Below, piece after piece: positions 1 to 8,758 of a stretch of DNA of 64,000 nucleotides (within the stretch, counting starts at the first letter, position 1; every line of letters begins with the position of its first letter). The stretch spans positions 105,367 to 169,366 of the forward strand of contig CASFNG010000005.1 in NCBI GenBank assembly GCA_949296075.1, given 5' to 3'. The stretch comes from an uncultured Parabacteroides sp. (GTDB lineage: Bacteria > Bacteroidota > Bacteroidia > Bacteroidales > Tannerellaceae). Position numbers and translations under genes: made by a program. The notes beneath the pieces are model-generated. The model was not told the origin of the DNA. It made no database searches and saw only the letters and a list, made by a program, of their open reading frames with translations.

Positions 1-101
1 AAAATAGATGAGCATATCGTTTCTATTGTTCATAATCTGCGATAGCTCATCCAATACAAATCGTCTTGCATGGTGTTTTCATGTATTTTGTGTACAAATT
101 G

Positions 102-1244
102 CTATTCTTCTACAATTTTCGCTTCTATACAAACTTCGTCTGGTTTCAGTTCTATTTCATCATAAACCTCTATTGTTCTTATGCATTCTTCTATTTTCGG
201 TTCCACATTAATAGTCAAAAATCCTTCTTTTTGATAGTCCTCACAAAGAAATTTCCAAAATAAAGGCAATGCCTTAATTCCATCAGCAGGAATAAGGCTC
301 ATATGGAAATGCAGATAATCCTTTTGGACAAAAACTGAGTTTTTGGGTCTGTACTCTAACTGATTCTTATATGTTTGGAAAACTTCTCTTTTTGCATCCC
401 TTCCTGCATTGATCTGTGCTTTCGCAGCCTCATTTATGCCCCAATCATTACAATAGTAAAAATCATCATCAATTTTAACAATATCCTCTGGTCGGAAAGA
501 CACAACGAGTTTAGGCGTTTTAATGACTGTTTTTCCGACATTCTCAATTCTTATGTTTAGCTCACACCATCTTTTATCAATCCGTCTTGGTCTATTCCAT
601 GGCATTATAGATGCGTCAAAATTTGGAGAGGCTAAATCTTTTAACTGCGACAACAAAGTCCGTTCAAACGGCATCAACTCTTTATACTCATAATGTTTAA
701 TAGTTCTAACATATTCCGGATGTATCGCTATTTTTTCCTTTCCACCAAAAGTTATATGTACATCCGTAGCGTCCTTAAACTGACAGTTATTCACATACCA
801 GTTATAAGTCGTTCTGTATCGTTCTAACTGATCTACTATATCTTCCCATGATGCAATATCTATAGCAAACAGACCTTTAGCCCTATTTTCAATATCTTTC
901 TTCCTAATCCATCTTTCTATCTTTGCATCTTTATTCGCTGTAGTAGCAAAAACCAACAACTTTAACTTAGGCTCGAAATCCAATGCTTTTTTTATTTCGA
1001 TATCAATTTCACTTTCTGTTAATTGAGCATTTGTGTAGTCATCCTTTCCTTTGCATTGAATACCACAGTAACCAGCATATTTTTCAACATACGAAAATAC
1101 ATCAACTCCATGCTGGTTTTGCCCCTGACGACCATGCCGTTTAATAGTATCCTCACATACCCATATTTCACCCCACAATAGTTTGCAGAGTTTCTCAAAG
1201 TCTTGCCAATTACTTGGTTTTTTCAACTGAGTTTGCGCTATCAT
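102..1244 (-). CDS. Restriction endonuclease-like (PD-(D/E)XK fold) protein, function unknown
   Basis: A 380-residue protein that I do not recognise by name. Residues about 10-110 resemble restriction-endonuclease-like domains. The opening SNWQDFEKLCKLLWGEIW resembles the start of Mrr/REase-type domains, and GVDVF (about residues 46-50) followed by GIQCKGK (about 61-67) fits the D...(Q/E)xK catalytic pattern. Residues about 85-150 (LLVFATTANKDAKIERWIRK, then FAIDIASWEDI) resemble the sensor-like part of nuclease proteins found beside defence genes. The C-terminal half has no motif I can name. The gene is divergent from the hsdRMS operon across about 440 bp. A role in DNA degradation or defence is inferred from the fold pattern and position. 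Confidence 0.6.
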   Translation of the reverse strand: MIAQTQLKKPSNWQDFEKLCKLLWGEIWVCEDTIKRHGRQGQNQHGVDVFSYVEKYAGYCGIQCKGKDDYTNAQLTESEIDIEIKKALDFEPKLKLLVFATTANKDAKIERWIRKKDIENRAKGLFAIDIASWEDIVDQLERYRTTYNWYVNNCQFKDATDVHITFGGKEKIAIHPEYVRTIKHYEYKELMPFERTLLSQLKDLASPNFDASIMPWNRPRRIDKRWCELNIRIENVGKTVIKTPKLVVSFRPEDIVKIDDDFYYCNDWGINEAAKAQINAGRDAKREVFQTYKNQLEYRPKNSVFVQKDYLHFHMSLIPADGIKALPLFWKFLCEDYQKEGFLTINVEPKIEECIRTIEVYDEIELKPDEVCIEAKIVEE

Positions 1245-1551
1245 ACATTACATCATTTTACCATTACAAATACAAATTTACAACAAAATATCAAATAGAC
1301 AGCATAAACCATCAAGTTTGCATACATTCTATGCTTTTTCGTATAATTTTAGCAGTTAAAGCAAAAGCACATACATCCTCATCTTAAACTCTTTTCAAAA
1401 TGGAAGTAATCATTTTATACTTGGATTTGGTATACGAGAAACTCCTGTTTTATGCCACAAACATCACAAAATTGCATATAAAATAACGAAACGCTAATAA
1501 TGTCTGACCTGCATTGATATTCATCACCTTAATTATATGAAACGCTTGTTA

Positions 1552-1582
1552 TTTGTAGTCCACTACTATAATCTAACCTTTG
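1552..1582 (+). promoter_or_regulatory. Candidate Bacteroidetes-type promoter for the R-M operon (distal)
   Basis: TTTG at 1552-1555 and a near-consensus -7 element ending in TTTG (TA at 1574-1575, TTTG at 1579-1582) are separated by about 18 bases. This approximates the Bacteroidetes pattern TTTG-N19-21-TAnnTTTG with one extra base in the -7 box. Confidence 0.35.
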
Positions 1583-1651
1583 CACAGTCTCTAAATCAGT
1601 TATATAACATTAAATATCTGGTTACAAGGCATATTTATCATGCAAAATCAC

Positions 1652-1659
1652 TATATTTG
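1652..1659 (+). promoter_or_regulatory. Candidate -7 element (TATATTTG) of the R-M operon
   Basis: This is a perfect TAnnTTTG match with no clear TTTG partner at the usual -33 distance. If it is used, transcription starts near 1666. That is downstream of the ATG at 1640 and supports the GTG at 1685 as the regulator's start. Confidence 0.4.
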
Positions 1660-1684
1660 CATCCAAAGCAATAAATTGAATACA

Positions 1685-1882
1685 GTGGAAGACTTGAACC
1701 AATTAAAATTAGTGTTGGTTAAAAAGAAAAGAACCAACAAATGGTTGGCAGAACAGTTGGGGGTTAATCAAACGACTGTTTCCAAGTGGTGTACTAATAC
1801 AACCCAGCCAGACTTGGCAACGCTGAAACGTATATCGGAGTTGTTGGAGGTTAGTGTGAGCGAGATTATCAATTTTGAATAA
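1685..1882 (+). CDS. XRE-family helix-turn-helix regulator of the R-M operon
   Basis: A small DNA-binding protein of the Cro/C1 (XRE) type, 65 residues from the chosen start. The helix-turn-helix is WLAEQLGVNQTTVSKWC (about residues 18-34), followed by helices that end in the usual LLEVSVSEII. I chose the GTG at 1685 because it yields MEDLNQLK directly before the domain and lies downstream of a perfect -7 box. An upstream in-frame ATG at 1640 would add 15 residues with no domain content. The stop is 11 bases before hsdR, so the two are probably co-transcribed. It likely acts as a control protein that delays or tunes restriction expression, as many XRE proteins beside R-M genes do; this is an inference. 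Confidence 0.75.
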   Translation: MEDLNQLKLVLVKKKRTNKWLAEQLGVNQTTVSKWCTNTTQPDLATLKRISELLEVSVSEIINFE

Positions 1883-1893
1883 GATGTACGATT

Positions 1894-4800
1894 ATGGGCA
1901 ATACCAAATTTAATGAGAACACCAGAGTACAAGTTCCGGCGGCACTCCATTTGTGCAAGCTGGGCTATACTTATTTGGATAACATCTGTGCCTACGACAC
2001 TAAGACAAACATCTTGATTGACGTTTTCTTGAATGCAGTAAAACGCCTTAATCCCGGATTGTCAGGCTCGGAGGTATCACTATTGTATGCTAAAATTGTG
2101 AATATTGCCAATAACGATGATTTGGGGCGTGAGTTTTACCAGTTGCTTTCAGCGAACAGCGGCACGAAACTTATTGATTTTGAAAATCCCGAAAACAACG
2201 ACTGGCATGTGACCACGGAATTTACTTGTGAGAATGAAGACACAGAAGATGAGTTTCGTCCTGACATCACTTGTTTTGTAAATGGTCTTCCTCTTGCTTT
2301 CATTGAGGTCAAGAAGCCGAACAACCGTGAAGGTATTTTGGCAGAAAGAGAGCGCATCAATAAGCGAATGGGCAAGTCGTGCTTCCGCCGTTTCTTCAAC
2401 ATTACTCAACTGATGATTTTCTCCAATAACCAAGAGTATGACACTGACAGCCGTGTGCCCATACAAGGGGCTTTTTATTGCTGTACGGCTAAGGAGAAGG
2501 CATTTTTCAATGTGTTCCGTGAGGAGGACAAACGGTATGTGCCAAATTATCCTTATCGGGTTATAACCGATGAAATAGAGAACAAAGTTTTGAAACACCG
2601 CAACTGTGTGGTCATTAAAAACTTGCAAGAATATCAAACCAACAAGTCGGTAGCTACGCCAACAAACCGTATCATCACCTCTATGCTGAGCAAGGAGAGA
2701 TTTTTATTCCTGCTACGTTATGGATTTGCATACGTGGAACGCAAAATAGAACTGGCTGATGGCACACAGGGAACTCAATTACAAAAGCATGTGATGCGTT
2801 ATCAGCAGTTGTTCGCTTCGTATGCCATCCGCAACGCTTTATCAAGAGGCGTGAAAAGTGGTATCATTTGGCATACGCAAGGAAGTGGGAAAACTGCGCT
2901 CGCCTATTACAGCGTGAAAAGTCTGACAGACTATTTTGCACAGCGTAATGTGGTGGCAAAGTTCTATTTCATAGTTGACCGTATTGACTTGATGGAACAA
3001 GCTACGGATGAATTTGCCGCCCGTGGGCTTGTAGTCCACAATGCCAAGAGCCGCAAAGAATTGATGGATGATATAGCAAGCAGGGAAGTAACAAGCAATG
3101 ATGAGGGAAAACCTGAAATCATGGTGGTCAACATCCAAAAATTCAAAGAGGACAAAGCCAAAGTGACGGTGGAAGATAGTTACAGCACTCATTTGCAACG
3201 GATTTTCTTCGTTGATGAAGCGCACCGTGGCTATAATCCGCAAGGTAGTTTCTTGGCAAACCTTTTGGAGGCAGACAAAAACGCAGTCAAAATCGCATTG
3301 ACAGGAACACCGCTATTGAAAGAGGAACGCGAATCGTGGCGAGTATTCGGTGACTACATTCATACATACTATTACGACAAATCCATTGCAGATGGCTACA
3401 CCTGCAAATTGATGCGCGAGCCTGTCGAAACAATATATAAAGAGAAGATTGAGAATATCCTCGACCAGTTGGCTGGCAATGTGGAAGTCAAAAAGTCGGA
3501 CATTGACCGTAATCAAATTATGGAGCATGAAAGCTACCTGAATGCTCTATTAGATTATATCATATCAGACTTCCGCCGCTTCCGAAAGGAACAAAACGAC
3601 GAAACAGTGGGCGCAATGATAGTATGCCGCACAAATCCACAGGCAAGGGAACTATATCGCCTTTGGCAGGAACGCTTCAATATGGCAAGCAAGGTTAGCA
3701 AATACCAAGAGCAACAAGTGTTCATGGCAGCAGAACCGATGCTCCAATACGGGAACTACAAGCCATTGACCGCATCGCTCATACTGCATGACGAGGGTGA
3801 CAAACAGGAACGCAAGGCGTATATTGAAGGCTTTAAGAAACAGCAGGAGATTGATGTCCTCATTGTCAACAAGATGCTTCTTACTGGCTTTGACGCGCCA
3901 CGTTTGAAGAAATTATATTTGGGCCGTTCTCTCGATGGACATGACTTGCTGCAAGCCCTTACAAGGGTAAATCGTCCTTATCATGATTTCAAGTATGGTT
4001 ATGTAGTGGACTTTGTGGACATCAAGGAAAACTTTGATGCAACCAATGACCGTTATTTGCGAGAGCTTAACCGTACTTCGGACGAATCAGATAATCCGCA
4101 TACCGAAAATATCGCCAACGATATATTGGTCAGCAAAGAAGACGTAAAGGCCAAGATAAAAGAGATAAAGAGTGTGCTCTTCAATTTCACGGTTGATAAT
4201 GTAGAGGAGTTTCGCAAACAAATAGACGAGATAGAAAATAAGGATAGTCTGTATGAGCTGCGCAACACGCTCTCCGATGCCAAAGCTATCATCAATCAAG
4301 TACGTTCTTTTGGAGATGAAGAAACCAAAGAAAAACTTGCTTCGCTCCCTATGGGAAGAATACCCTCCCTTATAACAGAGGTCACCCACCGCATTGAGCG
4401 CATCAATCTTTTTGAAAGCACAGAACACAAGGCTGATGTTTCCGGCATTATCAATGTAGCTCTTTCGGAACTGGAGTTTGAGTTCAAAAAAGGAATGCCC
4501 GAAGAGTTGCGGATTGTTGTCAATGATATTCGGGAGCGTTGCGAGCGAGTACAAGCAGAGTTTGAGGCAAATTTCGATACCAGAGAAGAACGGTATGTTA
4601 TCCTCGCCGATGAGTTCCGCGAATATTTCCGTAAAAAAGGATTTGTGCCGCAAAGCACCGAGGATGTCAAGGCAAGCATTCAATATATGGATGAGGTAAT
4701 GAAGAAAATACGCGAAATCAACCGTCGCAACAACATCCTTAAACGTAAATATAAAGGAGATGAGCGGTTTGTCCGCATCCACAAGCGCATTGAGGAACAG

Positions 4801-5064
4801 AACCAAAAGCGTGAACGTCCTATCATATCAGCACACGAATATGAGATTGCCGAGAACTTAGCCAAGATGAAAGACGAGATAGACAGACGGCTATTCCTTG
4901 ACATCAACATTCTCGACAACGAACCTGCATTTGGCCAAGATGTGTTGTCTATCGTAGGCAAGGAACTTATAGCCATGAAGATAAGGACAGACATCAAAGA
5001 CCGAAAATATTTAAGCAACTTAATAACAACAGAATATTTACAACAACGTAATTACGCATATTAA
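1894..5064 (+). CDS. hsdR: Type I restriction enzyme, R (restriction/translocase) subunit
   Basis: The motor and nuclease subunit of a type I R-M complex (R2M2S): it translocates DNA using ATP and cuts away from unmodified target sites. It has 1056 residues, normal for HsdR. The N-terminal nuclease domain shows PDITCF (D near 124) and FIEVKK (E138, K140), the D...ExK signature. A superfamily 2 helicase core follows, with Walker A QGSGKT near residue 330, DEAH (VDEAHRG) near 441 and TGTPLL as motif III. LTRVNRPY near 690 fits motif VI (QALTRVNR). The C-terminal third is rich in charged helices, as expected for the region that docks onto the methylase. The hsdM start codon follows its stop codon with no spacer. 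Confidence 0.95.
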   Translation: MGNTKFNENTRVQVPAALHLCKLGYTYLDNICAYDTKTNILIDVFLNAVKRLNPGLSGSEVSLLYAKIVNIANNDDLGREFYQLLSANSGTKLIDFENPENNDWHVTTEFTCENEDTEDEFRPDITCFVNGLPLAFIEVKKPNNREGILAERERINKRMGKSCFRRFFNITQLMIFSNNQEYDTDSRVPIQGAFYCCTAKEKAFFNVFREEDKRYVPNYPYRVITDEIENKVLKHRNCVVIKNLQEYQTNKSVATPTNRIITSMLSKERFLFLLRYGFAYVERKIELADGTQGTQLQKHVMRYQQLFASYAIRNALSRGVKSGIIWHTQGSGKTALAYYSVKSLTDYFAQRNVVAKFYFIVDRIDLMEQATDEFAARGLVVHNAKSRKELMDDIASREVTSNDEGKPEIMVVNIQKFKEDKAKVTVEDSYSTHLQRIFFVDEAHRGYNPQGSFLANLLEADKNAVKIALTGTPLLKEERESWRVFGDYIHTYYYDKSIADGYTCKLMREPVETIYKEKIENILDQLAGNVEVKKSDIDRNQIMEHESYLNALLDYIISDFRRFRKEQNDETVGAMIVCRTNPQARELYRLWQERFNMASKVSKYQEQQVFMAAEPMLQYGNYKPLTASLILHDEGDKQERKAYIEGFKKQQEIDVLIVNKMLLTGFDAPRLKKLYLGRSLDGHDLLQALTRVNRPYHDFKYGYVVDFVDIKENFDATNDRYLRELNRTSDESDNPHTENIANDILVSKEDVKAKIKEIKSVLFNFTVDNVEEFRKQIDEIENKDSLYELRNTLSDAKAIINQVRSFGDEETKEKLASLPMGRIPSLITEVTHRIERINLFESTEHKADVSGIINVALSELEFEFKKGMPEELRIVVNDIRERCERVQAEFEANFDTREERYVILADEFREYFRKKGFVPQSTEDVKASIQYMDEVMKKIREINRRNNILKRKYKGDERFVRIHKRIEEQNQKRERPIISAHEYEIAENLAKMKDEIDRRLFLDINILDNEPAFGQDVLSIVGKELIAMKIRTDIKDRKYLSNLITTEYLQQRNYAY

Positions 5065-6723
5065 ATGAGTAATATCAACATATCCGAGGCCACCATAGCC
5101 CTCATTGATTCTTTGAAAAGTACTACCAGTGCCTTTGGATTGGCAGGTACGGGAAGTGAGTACAAGATAGTGACAGAAATGTTCCTCTATAAGTTCTTCA
5201 ATGACAAGTTTGGCTATGAAGCCAAGCGTGACCCGATGTATGGGGAACGCTTGTCAAAAGCGGAGAAATGGGATGCCGAGTATGACACATTCACCGAGGA
5301 GGAAGTGGAAGATTTGTTCAGCTATCTGCCACATTCCGTACCACGTCTGAAACCCGAACATACGTTGTCGCATCTCTATAACTCTGCCACAAAGGGCGAT
5401 TTCTCCACTTTACTCGATGCCACATTGGTAGATATTGCCTCGCTCAATGCCGAAACATTTTCTGTTACCACATCGGGCAAAAGCAAAGTCAATATCTTCT
5501 TTCCGCTGACAACCTACGTCACTGATACGCAGAAACGTGACGAGTTTGCCAAATCGCTGATGCGCAATGTGGCTTCATTTAATTTTGAAGATGTTTTTGA
5601 TGAGAAATACGATTTCTTCTCACGCATTTTCGAGCATCTGCTGAAAGGTTTCAACAACGCAGGTGGCGGAAAATATGCCGAATATTACACACCACGTGCC
5701 ATCGCACAAGTGATGGCTCGCCTGTTGGTAGGTGACAACACGGATTTGCGTGGCGTGACCTGTTATGACCCTTCGGCAGGAACAGGCACATTGCTTATGG
5801 CACTGGCACATCAAATAGGCGAAGAACGTTGTACTATTTTTTCGCAAGACATTTCAGAAAAGTCCACGGAAATGCTTCGCTTGAATTTGATTCTTAATAA
5901 CTTTGCAGCCTCGCTGCCCAATGTGGTACAAGGCAATACGCTCACAGAACCGTCCCATAAGGAGAGTAACGGTGTGTTACGCAAGTTTGATTTTATTGTT
6001 TCCAATCCTCCATTCAAACTTGATTTCCCTGAATATCGCGATACATTAGCATCCGATACCATCCGCTTTTGGGCTGGAGTGCCCAATGCAGTGAAAAAGG
6101 TTGACCCGATGAAGCCCAAGATGGCTATCTATACCTGCTTCATACAGCATGTGCTTAACTCTTTGAAGCCAACAGGCAAGGCTGCCATTGTCATTCCCAC
6201 TGGTTTCATCACAGCCAAGAGCGGTGTTGAGAAGCGCATCTTGCAGCGTGTTGTAGATGAACGATGGGTGTATGGCGTTGTTTCCATGCCAAGCAATGTA
6301 TTCGCTACAACTGGAACCAACGTGTCGGTTATCTTCTTTGATAAGTCGGCCAATCACGATAAGGTTATCTTAATTGATGCAAGCAAATTAGGCGAGGAGT
6401 ATAAAGAGGGGAACAACCAAAAACGCCGTCTTCGTGACTTTGAGATAGACCAGATAGTCAATACGTTCCAAAACAAAAAAGCAGTGGATGATTTCTCAGT
6501 AGCCGTAACTTACGATGAAATCAAGGAAAAAGGTTACAGCCTTTCAGCCGGGCAGTATTTCGACATCAAGATTGACTATGTGGATATAACAGAGGAGGAA
6601 TTTAATGCCAGAATGGATGAGTATAAACGGACGCTTGCTGAACAATTTGCTGAAAGCCGCCGATTGGAGGCAGAGATAATGAGGCAATTGGATAGTCTGC
6701 AATTCAATAACATTAAAGAATAA
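5065..6723 (+). CDS. hsdM: Type I R-M methyltransferase, M subunit
   Basis: The modification subunit that methylates adenine at sites chosen by HsdS, using S-adenosylmethionine; M2S is the methylase and part of the restriction complex. It has 552 residues. The SAM-binding motif I is DPSAGTGTLL (about residues 234-243), and the gamma-class N6-adenine catalytic motif IV is SNPPF (about 312-316). The N-terminal HsdM helical domain is present (MFLYKFFNDKFGYEAKRDP). The gene starts directly after the hsdR stop (TAA then ATG), so the two are translationally linked. The next gene, a RhuM homologue, begins 6 bases after the hsdM stop, which is an unusual insertion before hsdS. Confidence 0.95.
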   Translation: MSNINISEATIALIDSLKSTTSAFGLAGTGSEYKIVTEMFLYKFFNDKFGYEAKRDPMYGERLSKAEKWDAEYDTFTEEEVEDLFSYLPHSVPRLKPEHTLSHLYNSATKGDFSTLLDATLVDIASLNAETFSVTTSGKSKVNIFFPLTTYVTDTQKRDEFAKSLMRNVASFNFEDVFDEKYDFFSRIFEHLLKGFNNAGGGKYAEYYTPRAIAQVMARLLVGDNTDLRGVTCYDPSAGTGTLLMALAHQIGEERCTIFSQDISEKSTEMLRLNLILNNFAASLPNVVQGNTLTEPSHKESNGVLRKFDFIVSNPPFKLDFPEYRDTLASDTIRFWAGVPNAVKKVDPMKPKMAIYTCFIQHVLNSLKPTGKAAIVIPTGFITAKSGVEKRILQRVVDERWVYGVVSMPSNVFATTGTNVSVIFFDKSANHDKVILIDASKLGEEYKEGNNQKRRLRDFEIDQIVNTFQNKKAVDDFSVAVTYDEIKEKGYSLSAGQYFDIKIDYVDITEEEFNARMDEYKRTLAEQFAESRRLEAEIMRQLDSLQFNNIKE

Positions 6724-6729
6724 GCAACC

Positions 6730-7719
6730 ATGGCAAACGAAATACAATTTCTACTTTACAATATGCCTGAAGAAGAGGGCAAAGTGCAGGTCATCATCAA
6801 AGACGATACAATTTGGTGTACTCAAAAGGCAATGGCTCAACTTTTTGGGGTTGGTGTTCCAGCTATTAGCAAACATCTGAAAAATATCTTTGAAGAGGGG
6901 GAACTTCAGATGGATTCAGTTATTTCCAAAATGGAAACAACTGCCGCAGACAATAAGAATTACTCAACAACATTTTATTCGCTTGATGCTATTATTGCTG
7001 TTGGTTACCGTGTCAACTCAATGAAAGCCACCCGTTTCCGCCAATGGGCAACAAAGATACTCAACGAGTATATTCGTAAAGGTTTCGTATTGGATGATGA
7101 CAGGTTGAAGCAAGGAACGACTGTATTCGGAAAGGATTATTTCCGCGAGTTGCTTGAAAGGGTACGCTCCATTCGTGCAAGTGAACGGCGCATTTGGCAA
7201 CAGATTACGGATATTTATGCCGAATGCAGTACAGACTATGACCGCAATTCCCCGACAACAAAAGAGTTTTACGCAATGGTGCAAAACCGTTTCCACTATG
7301 CTATTACCGGACAGACAGCAGCAGAAATCATCTACACCAAGGCAGACCATACCAAAGAACACATGGGACTGACCACGTGGAAGAACTCTCCCAAAGGGCG
7401 AATACTCAAATCTGATGTGTCGATAGCGAAGAATTATTTGGACGAGAAACAAATCCGGCAACTGGAACGTACGGTAACTTCTTATTTTGACTATATAGAA
7501 AATCAAATTGAGCGTCAAAACCCTTTCACCATGGAGCAATTCGCCGCAAGCGTAAACAAGTTCCTGACGTTCAATGATTATAAAATCTTGCCCGACAAGG
7601 GACGTGTTTCTGCCGCACAAGCAAAGGCAAAAGCCGAAAGTGAGTACGACATATTCAATCGTACCCAGCGAATTGACTCCGATTTCGACAAAGAAATAAG
7701 AGATATGCTGGGGAAATAG
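6730..7719 (+). CDS. RhuM-family protein inserted within the R-M operon
   Basis: A 329-residue protein of the RhuM family, named after a Salmonella pathogenicity-island gene and common in genomic islands and beside R-M genes. Its molecular role is not established. Residues about 25-60 (TIWCTQKAMAQLFGV, then VPAISKHLKNIFEEGEL) look like a DNA-binding helix-turn-helix. They are followed by the family's YSLDAIIAVGYRVNSMKATR signature and RQWATKIL. The C-terminal half is helical and charged. It begins 6 bases after hsdM and must be co-transcribed with it, so a regulatory or accessory role in restriction is plausible but inferred. Confidence 0.85.
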   Translation: MANEIQFLLYNMPEEEGKVQVIIKDDTIWCTQKAMAQLFGVGVPAISKHLKNIFEEGELQMDSVISKMETTAADNKNYSTTFYSLDAIIAVGYRVNSMKATRFRQWATKILNEYIRKGFVLDDDRLKQGTTVFGKDYFRELLERVRSIRASERRIWQQITDIYAECSTDYDRNSPTTKEFYAMVQNRFHYAITGQTAAEIIYTKADHTKEHMGLTTWKNSPKGRILKSDVSIAKNYLDEKQIRQLERTVTSYFDYIENQIERQNPFTMEQFAASVNKFLTFNDYKILPDKGRVSAAQAKAKAESEYDIFNRTQRIDSDFDKEIRDMLGK

Positions 7720-7720
7720 C

Positions 7721-7746
7721 AAATCGGTAATTGTAATTACCGATTT
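7721..7746. repeat. 12-bp perfect inverted repeat with 2-bp centre after rhuM
   Basis: The arms AAATCGGTAATT and AATTACCGATTT flank GT, starting one base after the rhuM stop codon. With only two central bases and no following T-run it is a poor terminator. It is a better candidate for a dimeric protein-binding site or an RNA-processing hairpin between hsdM-rhuM and the downstream hsdS part of the operon. Confidence 0.6.
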
Positions 7747-7775
7747 GGAATGGGAATTTTAGAGCAGAACAGACA

Positions 7776-8156
7776 ATGAGCACAACGTGTCGCAATGACA
7801 ATATGGATGATTACGACAGCTTGCTGGAGAGCATGAACGGAATCGTTGAACAGATGCAAGGGCTTGCCGATATGGCGGTAGTTGAATACACTACGTTGGT
7901 GAAGGATATTTGTAGCCGCAAAGCTACGCAAAACGAAGTGGGACTTCTGTTTGATTATATGTTCAGCTTTCTTGGCGATGAACGTATGCTACAACTGTTC
8001 AAGCATGTATGCCGCCACTATTTCTATACTTATCCCGGCTTAATACATTCATACATATTGGATTATCGAAAAGAATATGACCCGGAGAGTTTGGTAGGAA
8101 CGGAATATGAGTATCTTTTGAACAACGATGAAAGTTTAGAAAACAAAGAACAATGA
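7776..8156 (+). CDS. Hypothetical protein between rhuM and hsdS
   Basis: A 126-residue acidic protein (117 if it starts at the ATG at 7803) that I do not recognise. It appears mostly helical, with an N-terminal stretch DYDSLLESMNGIVEQMQGLA and a central LLFDYMFSFLGDERMLQLF. No catalytic or membrane motif is visible. Its TGA stop overlaps the ATG of the hsdS half-gene (ATGA at 8153-8156), so the two are translationally coupled and this protein is made in step with HsdS. Because the pairing survives in a rearranging locus, a role tied to HsdS is possible, but this is an inference. Confidence 0.6.
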   Translation: MSTTCRNDNMDDYDSLLESMNGIVEQMQGLADMAVVEYTTLVKDICSRKATQNEVGLLFDYMFSFLGDERMLQLFKHVCRHYFYTYPGLIHSYILDYRKEYDPESLVGTEYEYLLNNDESLENKEQ

Positions 8157-8758
8157 AGATGGAACTGAGAAAATATAAATTGGGTGAATGCCTAAAACTT
8201 ATAGAGAATGGGGCTGTTATCAAGCAATTCAAGGATGGCAAGGGCATTCCTATTACTCGAATTGAAACTTTATCAAACAATAGTTTCAATCGGAACAGAT
8301 TGGGGTATGCCAATATTGTTAACGCTAATGAATATGCTCATTATATTCTTGATGATAAAGACTTGTTAATGTCGCATATAAATAGCCGTATATTCCTTGG
8401 GCGAACAGTATTATATCGTAAGCGTCCTGATGAGCAGATTATACATGGAATGAACTTATTAAGATTAAAAACGGACGAATGTTTGCTAAACCCAACATAT
8501 GCTTATTTCCTTTTCCAAACTACATACTTCAAAAAATGTATAGATACAATCAGAAAAGATGCCATAAACCAATCAAGTATAGCAATTTCTGACATCAAAA
8601 ATATTACAATTCAAATACCGCCAATAGATGAACAAAACCAAATTGCAGAATCTTTGGATACTTTAGAACGAAAAATATCCCTTAACCGTTCGATAAATGA
8701 TAATTTAGCGCTGCTTGGCCGTTCATCAAGAGTGGCAGAAGTTCATCGCGCTGTTTAG
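8153..8758 (+). CDS. hsdS: HsdS N-terminal half at the expression site (truncated by inversion)
   Basis: A specificity-subunit fragment of 201 residues. It begins MELRKYKLGECLKLI, the standard start of an HsdS N-terminal target-recognition domain (TRD), and ends with the first central conserved helix (IPPIDEQNQIAESLDTLERKI, then SLNRSINDNL). It reads through the 18-bp recombination core at 8691-8708, then meets antisense sequence and stops at 8758. A full HsdS needs a second TRD, and the missing half is present in reverse orientation immediately downstream. The start overlaps the preceding gene by ATGA. In this orientation the operon encodes either a non-functional HsdS or a half-subunit that might dimerise; half-length HsdS proteins are known to work in some engineered and natural type I systems. 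Confidence 0.85.
   Translation: MKMELRKYKLGECLKLIENGAVIKQFKDGKGIPITRIETLSNNSFNRNRLGYANIVNANEYAHYILDDKDLLMSHINSRIFLGRTVLYRKRPDEQIIHGMNLLRLKTDECLLNPTYAYFLFQTTYFKKCIDTIRKDAINQSSIAISDIKNITIQIPPIDEQNQIAESLDTLERKISLNRSINDNLALLGRSSRVAEVHRAV

Larger units (their letters stand above)
1245..1684. other. Intergenic region between divergent nuclease-like gene and R-M operon
   Basis: About 440 AT-rich bases with no convincing gene. The rightward promoter candidates listed separately lie in its last 140 bases. I saw no RNA gene or strong hairpin. Confidence 0.5.
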
